A stretch of 64,000 bases of DNA from Streptomyces adelaidensis (GTDB lineage: Bacteria; Actinomycetota; Actinomycetes; Streptomycetales; Streptomycetaceae). The DNA is taken from the NCBI RefSeq assembly GCF_016598475.1, contig NZ_JAEMUX010000027.1, positions 25,967 to 89,966 of the forward strand, in the 5' to 3' direction. The position numbers were made by a program, and so were the translations under genes. The notes under the pieces were generated by a model. It did not search any database and was not told where the DNA came from. It was given only the letters and a program-made list of their open reading frames with translations. Below, one piece after another: positions 7,961 to 16,230 of the stretch; position 1 is the stretch's first letter; each line of letters opens with the position of its first letter.

Positions 7961-9373
7961 TCAGGCGGCCGCCCCCAGCACCACCCGCGACCGGCGTTCG
8001 AAGTCCTGTACGAGGGGCTCGTGGCGGCGGGGCGCCAGGCGTAGCCGGAAGTCGCGGAGGGCCTGGATCGACCGTTCGCTGTGCACGCCGCTGAGGGCCT
8101 CCAGCGCGTCGCCGGCCGTGGCGATGGCCTCGTCGAGGCGGTTCTGCTGGAGGTGGGCCGTGGCCAGCACGGACCGGCTGATGGCCTGGCGCCGTCGGCG
8201 GTTCGCGTGGGCGCGCACGGACTCGCCCGCCGTGTGCTCGGCCTGGGCGGCGAGGCCCAGGTCGCGGAAGCAGACGGCGGACTCGGCCTGGAGGTAGTGG
8301 TGGTCGAGGTACCGCACCCAGGGCGACTCCTGGGCGGCGCCCCGACTGGCGTCGAGCTGTTTCTCGGCGGCGCGCAGGGCATCGGCGGTCTCGCGGGGCC
8401 GGCCCAGTGCCGCGTGTCCGCGTGCGGACATGGCGTGCAGCCGCATCAGACCGAGCGGGCTGCCCGCGTCCTTGGCGGTGGCCACGCCGGCGCGGGCCAG
8501 GGCCACGCCCTCGTCGGGGCGGCCGAGGCTGGTCGCCAGATGGGAGAGCCCGGCCAGGATCTGCCCGCCCAGCACATGGTCGCGGCCCTCCGCGCAGAGC
8601 CTGAGCGCCTGCGTCATGTACCGCTGGGCCAGGCCGTACTCCCCGGCGTCGTACGAGCTCCAGCCCGCCATGGCGCCGAGCCGGCCCGCGGCGGCGAACA
8701 GCTCGCGCCGGTGGTGCGGCGGTGTGCCGCGCTGCTGGAGGAGGGGGATGACCTCGGTGGTGAGGTACTGGACGATGCTGGTGCGGACCCCGCCGCCGCC
8801 GTAGTGGTTGTCCATCTCGTCGAACATGCGGATCATCGCGTGGACCTGCTCCACCGGCCCGCCGCCCGGCACCGGTGCGAGCCGGGGGGCGTCACGGCTC
8901 TCCACCAGCCAGAGCAGCCAGGCCCGCTGAGGGTTCGTCAGCGCGCCCGGCACGAACGGCACCGAACCGAGCAGGCTCCGCCGCGCGATGTCCGTGGACC
9001 CCAGCTCGGCCAGGGTGTGCAGGGTCTCCGCGACGTTCTCGCCGTACATCAACGCCCTTGCCGTGACCGGTCGGCCGCGGTCGAGCGGGAAACCGAGGTC
9101 CGCCGGGGTGAGCGCGCGGCCCACCCGTTCGCCGAGGACGGCGGCGATCAACTCCGGGGTACTTCCCCGTGGTTGCTGGCCCTGGAGCCAGCGGGTGACG
9201 GAGGCCTTGTCGTAGTTGGTGTCCGTGCCCTGGCAGCGGCCCAGTTCATTGACGCGCAGGGCGAGGGAGGCGTACGAGCAGCCCGCCTCCTTCAGGGCGG
9301 CCGCCAGCGGCTTGTTGGGCCCGCCGGCCCCCTTGGCCGGGTTCCTCGGTGATCCGTTCGTCACGGCGGCCAT
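7961..9373 (-). CDS. TPR-containing transcriptional regulator, NsdA-like
   Basis: 470 residues. An N-terminal helix-turn-helix-like region (LAAALKEAGCSYASLALRVNELG, then KASVTRWLQGQQPRG) is followed by a linker and at least five TPR-like helical repeats (RLGAMAGWSSYDAGEYGLAQRY, LSHLATSLGRPDEGVALARAG, HAMSARGHAALGRPRETADAL). This is the layout of NsdA (SCO5582) and its many Streptomyces paralogs, some of which repress development and antibiotic production. The target here is unknown. The GTG at 9364 (VTNGSPRN) is an alternative start. It is divergent from the XRE/DUF397 pair. Confidence 0.8.
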   Translation of the reverse strand: MAAVTNGSPRNPAKGAGGPNKPLAAALKEAGCSYASLALRVNELGRCQGTDTNYDKASVTRWLQGQQPRGSTPELIAAVLGERVGRALTPADLGFPLDRGRPVTARALMYGENVAETLHTLAELGSTDIARRSLLGSVPFVPGALTNPQRAWLLWLVESRDAPRLAPVPGGGPVEQVHAMIRMFDEMDNHYGGGGVRTSIVQYLTTEVIPLLQQRGTPPHHRRELFAAAGRLGAMAGWSSYDAGEYGLAQRYMTQALRLCAEGRDHVLGGQILAGLSHLATSLGRPDEGVALARAGVATAKDAGSPLGLMRLHAMSARGHAALGRPRETADALRAAEKQLDASRGAAQESPWVRYLDHHYLQAESAVCFRDLGLAAQAEHTAGESVRAHANRRRRQAISRSVLATAHLQQNRLDEAIATAGDALEALSGVHSERSIQALRDFRLRLAPRRHEPLVQDFERRSRVVLGAAA

Positions 9374-9623
9374 CCAGGTTTCGCATCATGTCGGCGCGCG
9401 GCTTGACCCCTACCCGTCCGTGGCGCCAACTCCTGGGCGGGCCGGAGGAGTTCGAGGGACGCTGCCCGCGATGTGCGGCAGGTCACTCGGTCACTATGGT
9501 GGCCGAACAACTCAGCCCGCAACCAGCGTTCTGATAATTTCAAAATGAACTGCGAGGACCTGTCCGTGTCAATGGATCGCGTGGCACACTGCACGCTGTG
9601 AATCCCGTCCCGGGAGGTTGCAC

Positions 9624-10499
9624 GTGAGTGAGACTCGCGTCGGAGGGAGCGCCCCGGCTGCGCCCACGGTCCTGCGCATGGTCCTCGGCAAGCGGCTCCG
9701 CCAGCTGCGGGAGCAGGCCGGAGTCTCCTTCGACGAAGCCGCCCGCGCCATCGAGGTGACCGCCCTGACGGTCCGCCGCATGGAGAAGGCCGAGGTCGGT
9801 CTCCGCATCCCCTACGTGAAGGAGCTGCTGCGCACCTACGGAGTCTCCGGCGCCGAGATCGAGGACTTCCTCTCCCTGGCCCGCGAGGCCAACCAGCCCG
9901 GCTGGTGGCACAAGTTCCGTGACGTGCTGCCCGAGTGGTTCAGCGCGTACGTGAGCCTGGAGAGCGAAGCCGCCGTCATCCGCCTCTACGAACCCCAGTA
10001 CGTACCCGGCCTGTTGCAGACCCACGACTACGCCGCCGCACTCATGCGCGTCGGCTTCCCGAACGCGAGCCCCGAGGACGTCGACCGCCGGGTCGCGCTG
10101 CGCCTCAGGCGTCAGGACCTGCTGGTCAAACCCGAGGCACCGGCCGTCTGGGCCATCCTCGACGAGACCGTGCTGCGCCGGCCCGTGGGCGGCCCCGCGG
10201 TCATGCGGGCCCAGCTCGACCGGCTCGCCGAGGCGACGGAACGGCCCAAGGTCAGGATCCAGATCATGCGGTTCGCGGCCGGACCGCACCCTGGCGCGTT
10301 CGGTCCCTTCCACTACTTCCGCTTCGGCTTCTCCGAACTCCCCGACATCGTCTACACCGAGGGCCTCGCGGGCGCCCAGTACGTCGATCAGCCCGCGGAC
10401 GTCGTGACCTACCTGGAGGTACTGGACCGGATGTCCGTGCAGGCGGAACCGGTCGCTCGTACCAGGGACATCCTGGCGGCACTACGCAAGGAGTTGTGA
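9624..10499 (+). CDS. XRE-family helix-turn-helix protein with DUF5753 domain
   Basis: 291 residues. An N-terminal HTH (GKRLRQLREQAGVSFDEAARAIEVTALTVRRMEKAEVG) is followed by the DUF5753 domain (EAAVIRLYEPQYVPGLLQTHDYA ... AVWAILDETVLRRPVGGPAVM), the standard form of the many Streptomyces WhiJ/AbaA-orfA-type regulators. These act with a small DUF397 partner, which follows three bases downstream. The GTG start is chosen for its GGGAGG site six bases away; a TTG at 9618 would overlap that site. Likely acts in development or antibiotic control (family knowledge). Confidence 0.88.
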   Translation: MSETRVGGSAPAAPTVLRMVLGKRLRQLREQAGVSFDEAARAIEVTALTVRRMEKAEVGLRIPYVKELLRTYGVSGAEIEDFLSLAREANQPGWWHKFRDVLPEWFSAYVSLESEAAVIRLYEPQYVPGLLQTHDYAAALMRVGFPNASPEDVDRRVALRLRRQDLLVKPEAPAVWAILDETVLRRPVGGPAVMRAQLDRLAEATERPKVRIQIMRFAAGPHPGAFGPFHYFRFGFSELPDIVYTEGLAGAQYVDQPADVVTYLEVLDRMSVQAEPVARTRDILAALRKEL

Positions 10500-10502
10500 C
10501 AC

Positions 10503-10754
10503 ATGGCAAGGACACCCAGCGGCCCCGTCCACAGCGGCATGCCTGCTCCCGAACTAGGCGCCGAGGGCTGGCGCAAGCCCTGGAGCGGCACCAACGGCGG
10601 TTCCTGCGTCGAGGCCAAGCGCCTGCCCGACGGCAGCGTCGCCTTGCGCCAGTCCACCGACCCGGACGGCCCCGCCCTCGTCTACTCGCGGGAGGAGATG
10701 GTCGCCTTCCTGGAGGGCGCCAAGGCCGGCGCGGCCGACTTCCTCATCGCCTGA
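10503..10754 (+). CDS. DUF397 protein (small partner of the XRE regulator)
   Basis: 83 residues with the DUF397 core WRKPWSGTNGGSCVEAKRLPDGSVALRQSTDPDGPALVYSREEMVAFLEGAKAGAADFL. Such proteins are encoded next to XRE/DUF5753 regulators throughout Streptomyces and are thought to antagonise or modulate them. The start lies three bases after the regulator's stop, so the two form one transcription unit, closed by a hairpin just downstream. Confidence 0.9.
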   Translation: MARTPSGPVHSGMPAPELGAEGWRKPWSGTNGGSCVEAKRLPDGSVALRQSTDPDGPALVYSREEMVAFLEGAKAGAADFLIA

Positions 10755-10766
10755 GAGCACTCCGGC

Positions 10767-10792
10767 GGCCCCCCGTCACCCGACGGCGGGCC
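10767..10792 (+). terminator. Hairpin after the XRE/DUF397 pair
   Basis: GGCCC-C-CCGTC / ACCC loop / GACGG-C-GGGCC: ten base pairs with one opposed C/C, starting 12 bases after the DUF397 stop. The place and strength fit a terminator of the usual Streptomyces type, without a T run. Confidence 0.5.
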
Positions 10793-11087
10793 CGGACGCG
10801 CCGCATCGCCTGTCGGCGTGGAGAGGGGCGGCATCGCCCGTCGGCGTCGAGACTGGGCCGTATCGACCGACGCCCGTTCGGCCACTTCGCGGATCACTAC
10901 GCCCGCACAACCGGACAACCCACGCGCGGACTCCCGTCGTCTCCCGGGCGCGCACAGACTGGGAAGCCGACACCGCCGCACCACCCGAAGGGAGCGGCAT
11001 GCGTACGCCGCCTCGTGTCCCGGGTCGAGCCATGCCGCCCGCCGGACACGCCGGCCGCCCCGGCCGGGCCGCTTGTGAGGGGCGGGG
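10793..11087. repeat. Intergenic stretch with a 24-bp imperfect direct repeat
   Basis: 10801-10824 and 10829-10852 match at 21 of 24 positions (core CATCGCC.GTCGGCGT.GAGA), with a weaker third copy near 10858. I see no gene in this gap; the rest is ordinary GC-rich intergenic sequence before the next plus-strand gene. Confidence 0.35.
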
Positions 11088-11645
11088 ATGACCCTGCCGC
11101 CCCCACTCGCCCAGTACCGGACCCTGATCGTCGAGGGGCACGAAGGACCCGGCAGGGGCCGCCTGATCGCCGACTTGGCCCAACTCGGCTTCCAGGTCCG
11201 GCGCATGCCGCCCTTCCTCCACCACCTCGACCCCAACCTGCCCTACCGCGAACTCCTCGCCGGGCCGGACCGGCTGGCCGTCGACGGGGGCCTCGTCGCG
11301 GAACTCGTCCACGGGCCGCTGCGCCGGGGCCGCTCCCGGGTGACCTGGATCCAGGCCCTGGACTTCGCCGAGGCCGTGGCCGAACGCGACGGAGCGATGC
11401 TCCACCTGACGGCGACGGGCCGCGCCGCCGGCCGGCCGGGCCACGAACCGGCACACGAGCAGGGCTGTTCGCAGGCCACGGAGGCCGCTGAGGCCGCCCT
11501 CGCGTACGCTCGCGCGTTCCGCACCCTCGCCCAGCACGTTCCGGTGGTGACCGTCGACCTCGGCGAGACGGGCCGTCCCATCCGTGCCCCCGCTTCTCGT
11601 CCGTCCCAAGTCTGGCGAAACGCAAGGCAGTTGACGATAGGTTAG
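11088..11645 (+). CDS. Degenerate thymidylate-kinase-like P-loop protein
   Basis: 185 residues. The front reads YRTLIVEGHEGPGRGRLIADLAQLGFQVRR, shaped like the P-loop of dTMP-kinase-like proteins (EGxDGxGKST) but with Arg in place of the essential Lys and no Ser/Thr after it. Further on, RLAVDGGLVAELVHGPLRRGRSRVTW resembles the family's DR...SELVYGPVLRG segment, with the catalytic Arg of DR changed to Gly. The ATP-binding and catalytic residues therefore look lost while the fold outline is kept. It may bind nucleotides weakly, act as a regulator, or be decaying. It lies 34 bp before a DUF574 methyltransferase on the same strand. Confidence 0.55.
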   Translation: MTLPPPLAQYRTLIVEGHEGPGRGRLIADLAQLGFQVRRMPPFLHHLDPNLPYRELLAGPDRLAVDGGLVAELVHGPLRRGRSRVTWIQALDFAEAVAERDGAMLHLTATGRAAGRPGHEPAHEQGCSQATEAAEAALAYARAFRTLAQHVPVVTVDLGETGRPIRAPASRPSQVWRNARQLTIG

Positions 11646-11679
11646 CGACGACCACGCGATGTGAGGCAGGAGAGTTCCC

Positions 11680-12489
11680 ATGGCAGACGGCCACCCCACT
11701 CCCGACCAGGAAGCCCTGTCGAAGATCGACACCACGGTGCCGCACTCGGCCCGCATCTGGAACTACTGGATGGGCGGCAAGGACAACTACGAGGTCGACC
11801 GCGTCGCGGGAGACGCCTACCGCGAGATCGCCCCCACCATCGAGACGATGGCCCGCGCCTCCCGCGTCTACCTCATCCGCACGGTCACCTTCGTGGCCCG
11901 CGAACTCGGCATCCGCCAGTTCCTCGACATCGGCACCGGCCTTCCGACGTACGACAACACCCACCAGGTCGCCCAGAAGGCCGCCCCCGAGTCGCGCATC
12001 GTCTACGTCGACAACGACCCCCTCGTCCTGCGCCACGCGCAGGCGCTCCTCACCAGCACCCCCGAGGGCGTCACCGACTACATCGACGCGGACCTGCACG
12101 ACCCCGACACCATCCTCGAAGCGGCCGGCAAGATCCTCGACTTCGACAAGCCGGTGGCCCTCATGCTCATGGGTATCCTCGGCCACATCCAGGACTACGA
12201 GGAGGCCAAGGACATCGTCCGCCGCCTCCAGGCCGCACTGCCGCCGGGCAGCTACTTCGTCCACTACGACAGCACGGACACCGACGCCGAACTCAAGCGC
12301 GCCCAGGAGGGCTACGACGACACCGGCGCCGTCCCGTACGTCCTGCGCAGCCCCCGGCAGGTGGCCGCGTACTACGAGGGCCTGGAACTGCTGGAACCCG
12401 GCATCGTGTCGTGCCCGCTGTGGCGGCCGGAGCCCGGGACGAACCCGGTACCGACGGACGTGTACGGCGGCGTGGCGTACAAGGCGTAG
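11680..12489 (+). CDS. SAM-dependent methyltransferase, DUF574 family
   Basis: 269 residues of the Methyltransf_19 (DUF574) family, heavily expanded in Streptomyces. It has the family opening ARIWNYWMGGKDNYEVDR, motif I FLDIGTGLPT, the acidic end of strand 2 VYVDNDPLVL, and the C-terminal LWRPEP. SAM binding is likely; the methyl acceptor of this family is not known to me. GGCAGGAGAG precedes the ATG. A second family member lies at 41642-42457 in this window. Possible co-transcription with the preceding P-loop-like gene. Confidence 0.9.
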   Translation: MADGHPTPDQEALSKIDTTVPHSARIWNYWMGGKDNYEVDRVAGDAYREIAPTIETMARASRVYLIRTVTFVARELGIRQFLDIGTGLPTYDNTHQVAQKAAPESRIVYVDNDPLVLRHAQALLTSTPEGVTDYIDADLHDPDTILEAAGKILDFDKPVALMLMGILGHIQDYEEAKDIVRRLQAALPPGSYFVHYDSTDTDAELKRAQEGYDDTGAVPYVLRSPRQVAAYYEGLELLEPGIVSCPLWRPEPGTNPVPTDVYGGVAYKA

Positions 12490-12555
12490 CGACACCCGCC
12501 CGCCACGACGGGCGGCTCGGGCTCGGGCGGCGTGTGTGAGCCCGCGGTGGCGACC

Positions 12556-14283
12556 TCACGGGAGCCGTGCGTCACCGCGCACATGGCACAGCAGCAGGCA
12601 CACGTCGTCCTCGTGTTCGTCGTCCAGCAGCGGGTGGAGGAGCCGGTCGGCGGAGCCTTCGAGGTCTCCGTCGAGGCCGGTGGGCGGGAGCGCCCCGAGG
12701 GCTGTCGCCAGGCGGTCGATGCCCGGGTCGATGCCCTGGGCGCGGCGCTCCACCAGGCCGTCCGTGTAGAGCGCCAGGGTCGACCCGGGCGGCAGCGGGA
12801 CGGTGTGGTCGCCGATCTCCTGGTGGAGCGGGATGCCGAGCATCGCACCGGGCCTGGCGTCCAGGATCCGTACCTGCCCGTCGGGCGAGCGCAGCACCGG
12901 CGGCGGATGTCCCGCGGCGGCCCAGGTGAGGGTGGGTTCGTGCGGATGGAACCGGGCGATGACGGCGGTGGCGTACAGGTCGGGCTGGAGCCGGTGCAGG
13001 AACAGGTGCAAGCGGGTGAGGAGTCGGCCGGGACTCTCGCCGTCGACCGCGTAGGCGCGCAGCGCGGTCCGCAGCTGGCTCATCATCACCGCGGCGTGCA
13101 GACCGTGCCCGGTGACGTCGCCGATGACGGTGATCAGGCTGCCGTCGGGCTGGCGGAAGGCGTCGTACCAGTCGCCGCCGATGTTCAGGCCCCGGGTGGC
13201 GGGGAGATAGCGCGCGGCGAGCCGCAGCCCCGGCGTGGTGGGCAGGTCGGTGAGCAGGGCGCGTTGCAGGGTCTCGGCGATGTCCCGGTTGTGCTCGAAG
13301 CGTCTGGCGTTCTCCAGGGCGACACCGGCCCGCCGGGCCAGCTCGATCAGCATGAAGGCGTCGTCGGCGTCCCAGCGTTCGTCGGGCGGTGACAGCGTCA
13401 GCACACCCAGGGGGGCGCGCCGGGTCATCAGAGGCACGCACAGCAGGGGCCGGGTGGGATCGAGCGCCGAGGGCGGCTGGTCGTCGACGCCGGGCAGACC
13501 GCCCGGGTGGTCGGCGGCGTACTGCGGGCGGCCACTGCGGGCCGCACGGACGGCGGCGGCCGGGCGCGGGCCGCCACGCTCCACATCGCCCTCCCCGTCG
13601 AACAGCCATACGTCGGCGGTGCGGGCGTACCGGGGCACCAGGAGCGTGGGCAGCAGCCGCACGACGGCGTCGGGGTTGAGGGACGCCGTCAGCGCGGCGC
13701 TGGCGTCGGCGAGGAAGGTGAGTCTGCCGCGGGCGTTCTCCGCCTCCCTGCGGGCCTGCTGCTCGGCGGCGAACAGGTCGCGCTGCGCACGCCCGGCCGC
13801 GTCCAGCTCGGCGTGCAGCGCCAGGACGCCCTGGTTGGTCTGGTGGAGTTCCTCGCGGTGGAACGCGACCAGCGCCTCCTGCTCGTCGAGCTTCTCCAGC
13901 AGCAGCGCGGCGTCCTCGTCGGCCCCGAACAGGGCCTCCGCGAGTGTCACCGGATCGCCGGACACCTGCTCGGTGTCCGGCAGCGGCGCGTCCCCGGCGC
14001 AGGCGACCGTCAGCCGCCAGGGCTGGCGGAACTCGCCCGGCCGCCGGTTCGCCGACGTCACCTCCACGAGGAACCGGCTGCCACCGGGCCGCGCCGTGGC
14101 GGCCCGCCCGCTCAGCAGCCACACCCCTCCCTTCGTGAGGCACTGCCGCAGCTGCGCGGTGAGCGCGGTCACCAGCCGGGCCCGGTCGGTCGGGGACACC
14201 CCGTGCGCGGCGGCCAGCCGGGCCGTGGCGATCCGCGCCCGGGCCGCGTCGGTGACGGAACTGATGTGCCAGGTACGGGTCAT
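12556..14283 (-). CDS. SpoIIE-family PP2C phosphatase with GAF-like sensor
   Basis: 575 residues, last gene of the stressosome operon. The N-terminal about 150 residues are unassigned (possible RsbT/sensor-like domain). A long coiled-coil-like helix follows (DEQEALVAFHREELHQTNQGV... to about 200), then a GAF domain (about 215-350, ending RRAGVALENARRFE), then the PP2C domain with GGDWYDAF, VIGDVTGHGLHAAVMM, AAAGHPPP and LALYTDGLVERR, which hold the metal-binding Asp residues. Such RsbU/RsbP-like phosphatases dephosphorylate anti-anti-sigma proteins to release sigma factors. The start ATG overlaps the upstream stop as ATGA, so translation is coupled. Confidence 0.9.
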   Translation of the reverse strand: MTRTWHISSVTDAARARIATARLAAAHGVSPTDRARLVTALTAQLRQCLTKGGVWLLSGRAATARPGGSRFLVEVTSANRRPGEFRQPWRLTVACAGDAPLPDTEQVSGDPVTLAEALFGADEDAALLLEKLDEQEALVAFHREELHQTNQGVLALHAELDAAGRAQRDLFAAEQQARREAENARGRLTFLADASAALTASLNPDAVVRLLPTLLVPRYARTADVWLFDGEGDVERGGPRPAAAVRAARSGRPQYAADHPGGLPGVDDQPPSALDPTRPLLCVPLMTRRAPLGVLTLSPPDERWDADDAFMLIELARRAGVALENARRFEHNRDIAETLQRALLTDLPTTPGLRLAARYLPATRGLNIGGDWYDAFRQPDGSLITVIGDVTGHGLHAAVMMSQLRTALRAYAVDGESPGRLLTRLHLFLHRLQPDLYATAVIARFHPHEPTLTWAAAGHPPPVLRSPDGQVRILDARPGAMLGIPLHQEIGDHTVPLPPGSTLALYTDGLVERRAQGIDPGIDRLATALGALPPTGLDGDLEGSADRLLHPLLDDEHEDDVCLLLCHVRGDARLP

Positions 14284-15353
14284 GGGATGCGGTCCGGCGG
14301 GGAGGGGCTCAGCACCGCGACGGTGGTGTCGTCGCGGACCGGCCGGGCGGGGCTGCTCGCGTCGCGCACGATGGCGGCGGCGATCACAGCGGGGTCGAGT
14401 GAAGGGCTGTGGGCGGCTGGGCCCGGGCTCCAGCGGCTCGGCAGGCCGTCGCTGTGCAGCACGAGAAGACAGTCGTCCGCCCAGGCCACCTCGTGCTGCG
14501 GCAGACGCGCGGCCCGGTGGGCGCCGACTATGCCGGGCCGCGACAGCAGCGCCCGCCAGCCCGTGCCATCGCGCAGCCGGGCGCCGATGTTGCCGACGCC
14601 GGCGAACAGCAACCGCCCTGCGGTGACGTCCAGTCGGGCCACGGCGATGGCCGCCCCCCGGGTGTCCCGCAGCGCGTCTTCCAGCCGCCGCAGCAGCTGC
14701 GCGGGCGGCAGCTCGGGCGTCCGGCACAGCTGCTCCACGGCCGCCGAGGAGGCCCGGGCCGCCGCCGGGCCGTGGCCCAGCCCGTCCGCCAGCATCAGCG
14801 TGGTGAGGTCGCCCGCCCGGACCCACGCCCAGGCGTCGCCGGAGAACTCGGCGCCGGCGAACGGGATGTTGACGCCCCCGGCCCGTACGGCGCGGGCGGG
14901 GGAGCGGACCGGTGCGCTGCCGCGTTCCGGGCGGGCGCCGATCCGGGCCAGGGCGACGGTGCCCCGGCCGACCGTGCTGTGCAGGTCGAAGTCGTCGGCG
15001 ACACGACGGCACGTGCCGAGCCCCGCGCCCAGCGAGGACGTGGTCGAGAAACCGTCCCGCAGCGCGCCCGCGACATCGCGCATCCCCGGCCCGTGATCGA
15101 TCGCCACGATCTGCACGGCGGAGACCGCGCCGTCCGCCCGGCCCTGCGCGGGCCGGGCCACGACGTCCACCAGGAGCAGCCCGCCGCCGGCGTGCTTGAG
15201 CAGATTGGTGGCCAGCTCGGTGGCCACCAGCGCGGCCCCCGCGGCACGTTCCTCGTCGAGCCCCGCCCGGGCGGCCGCGGCCTGGGCGGCCACCCGGGCA
15301 TCGCGCACCCGGGTCGAGTCGTGCACCGGAACCTCCCAGACGCGCGGCATCAC
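14280..15353 (-). CDS. RsbT-like kinase fused to RsbX-like PP2C phosphatase
   Basis: 357 residues with two domains. Residues about 10-135 are a GHKL kinase-like domain (ALVATELATNLLKHAGGG, DHGPGMRDV, GAGLGTCRRVADD). Residues about 160-350 are a small PP2C domain (EFSGDAWAW, TLMLADGLGHGPAAA, AGVGNIGARL, LLVLHSDGLPSRW) like RsbX, which in Bacillus resets the stressosome by dephosphorylating RsbR and RsbS. Carrying kinase and phosphatase in one chain suggests one protein that both fires and resets the complex. It overlaps both neighbours by four bases. An in-frame ATG at 15350 is an alternative start. Confidence 0.88.
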   Translation of the reverse strand: MMPRVWEVPVHDSTRVRDARVAAQAAAARAGLDEERAAGAALVATELATNLLKHAGGGLLLVDVVARPAQGRADGAVSAVQIVAIDHGPGMRDVAGALRDGFSTTSSLGAGLGTCRRVADDFDLHSTVGRGTVALARIGARPERGSAPVRSPARAVRAGGVNIPFAGAEFSGDAWAWVRAGDLTTLMLADGLGHGPAAARASSAAVEQLCRTPELPPAQLLRRLEDALRDTRGAAIAVARLDVTAGRLLFAGVGNIGARLRDGTGWRALLSRPGIVGAHRAARLPQHEVAWADDCLLVLHSDGLPSRWSPGPAAHSPSLDPAVIAAAIVRDASSPARPVRDDTTVAVLSPSPPDRIP

Positions 15354-15793
15354 CGCTCCTCGCGCGGGCGCGGCGCACCCGGCATCCAGGAGGTCACCGT
15401 CACCGTCGTGCCCGTACCGGGGCGGCTGTCGATGGCGAACTCGTGCACCAGCCGCCGGGCGCCGCCCAGCCCCATCCCCAGACCCTCGCCGGAGGTGTAG
15501 CCGTCGCGGAGGGCCTGGTCGAGATCCGTGATGCCCGGCCCCTCGTCACCGAACGTCAGCCGCAGACCCCGCGCGCCGCCCCTGCTCACCGGTGCGCACT
15601 CCAGCAGGCCCCCACCGCCGTGCACGAGCGTGTTGCGGGCCAACTCGCTGGCCGCGGTGACCAGTTTGGTCTGCTCGACCAGACCGAAGCCGAGCTGGGC
15701 GGCGGCCTGCCGCACATGCTGCCGTACCCACACCAGATCGAGGTCCGAGTGGATCGGCAGGCTGGCGGAGATGCCGTCGGCGGTCCGCTTCAC
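15350..15793 (-). CDS. rsbT: Stressosome switch kinase RsbT
   Basis: 147-residue single-domain serine/threonine kinase. The N box is TAASELARNTLVHGGGG, G1 is FGDEGPGITD and G2 is GEGLGMGLGGARRLV. In the known system RsbT phosphorylates RsbS and RsbR on stress, leaves the stressosome and activates the RsbU-type phosphatase; here the phosphatase is probably the SpoIIE-type protein two genes downstream. The start overlaps the rsbS stop, and the stop overlaps the next gene, so the operon is tightly coupled. Confidence 0.9.
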   Translation of the reverse strand: MKRTADGISASLPIHSDLDLVWVRQHVRQAAAQLGFGLVEQTKLVTAASELARNTLVHGGGGLLECAPVSRGGARGLRLTFGDEGPGITDLDQALRDGYTSGEGLGMGLGGARRLVHEFAIDSRPGTGTTVTVTSWMPGAPRPREER

Positions 15794-16230
15794 GGACCCT
15801 CCCGTCGGGCGGGCCCCCGGCGAGGGAGGGACGGGGCCGAGCCGTCGAGGAGGCGCAGCGCGTCCTCGGTGCTGAGCGCGGTACGCAGTCCCGGAAGGGT
15901 CAGACCCAGCTCCACCAGCGTGATCGCCACGGCCGGCCGCATGCCGGCCACCACCGTCCCGGCCGCGAGCAGACTCGTCTGCGCGGCGATGTCGCCGAGC
16001 ACCCGGCCCAGGAACGAGTCGACGATCTCCACTCCGGAGAGGTCGATGATCACACCCGTCGCCCCGCTGTGCGCGACCGTGGCACTGATGTCCTGCTGGA
16101 GCCGCTCCGCCGTGCCGTCGTGCAGATCGCCCTGGAGCGAGACCAGCAGGACATCGCCGAGTCTGAGGACGGGCACATCTCCCGCGTACGGGGGCGGCCC
16201 GCCGTACGGGGCGGGGAACGCGCCGCTCAC
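15790..16230 (-). CDS. rsbS: Stressosome scaffold protein RsbS (STAS)
   Basis: 146 residues, a single STAS domain after a short Pro/Gly/Tyr-rich tail. The motif IDLSGVEIVDSFLGRVLGD carries Ser72 at the position of the RsbS phosphorylation site, and GMRPAVAITLVELGL matches the second STAS motif. RsbS and RsbR build the stressosome core that holds RsbT. The GTG start overlaps the rsbR TGA (GTGA), which fixes the start. Confidence 0.9.
   Translation of the reverse strand: MSGAFPAPYGGPPPYAGDVPVLRLGDVLLVSLQGDLHDGTAERLQQDISATVAHSGATGVIIDLSGVEIVDSFLGRVLGDIAAQTSLLAAGTVVAGMRPAVAITLVELGLTLPGLRTALSTEDALRLLDGSAPSLPRRGPARREGP

Noticed and set aside
12556..15378. Apparent 940-residue protein covering the PP2C gene and its upstream neighbour
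   Set aside because: The part before residue about 366 is the out-of-frame reading of the RsbT/RsbX fusion gene; the ATGA overlap at 14280-14283 gives the true start.
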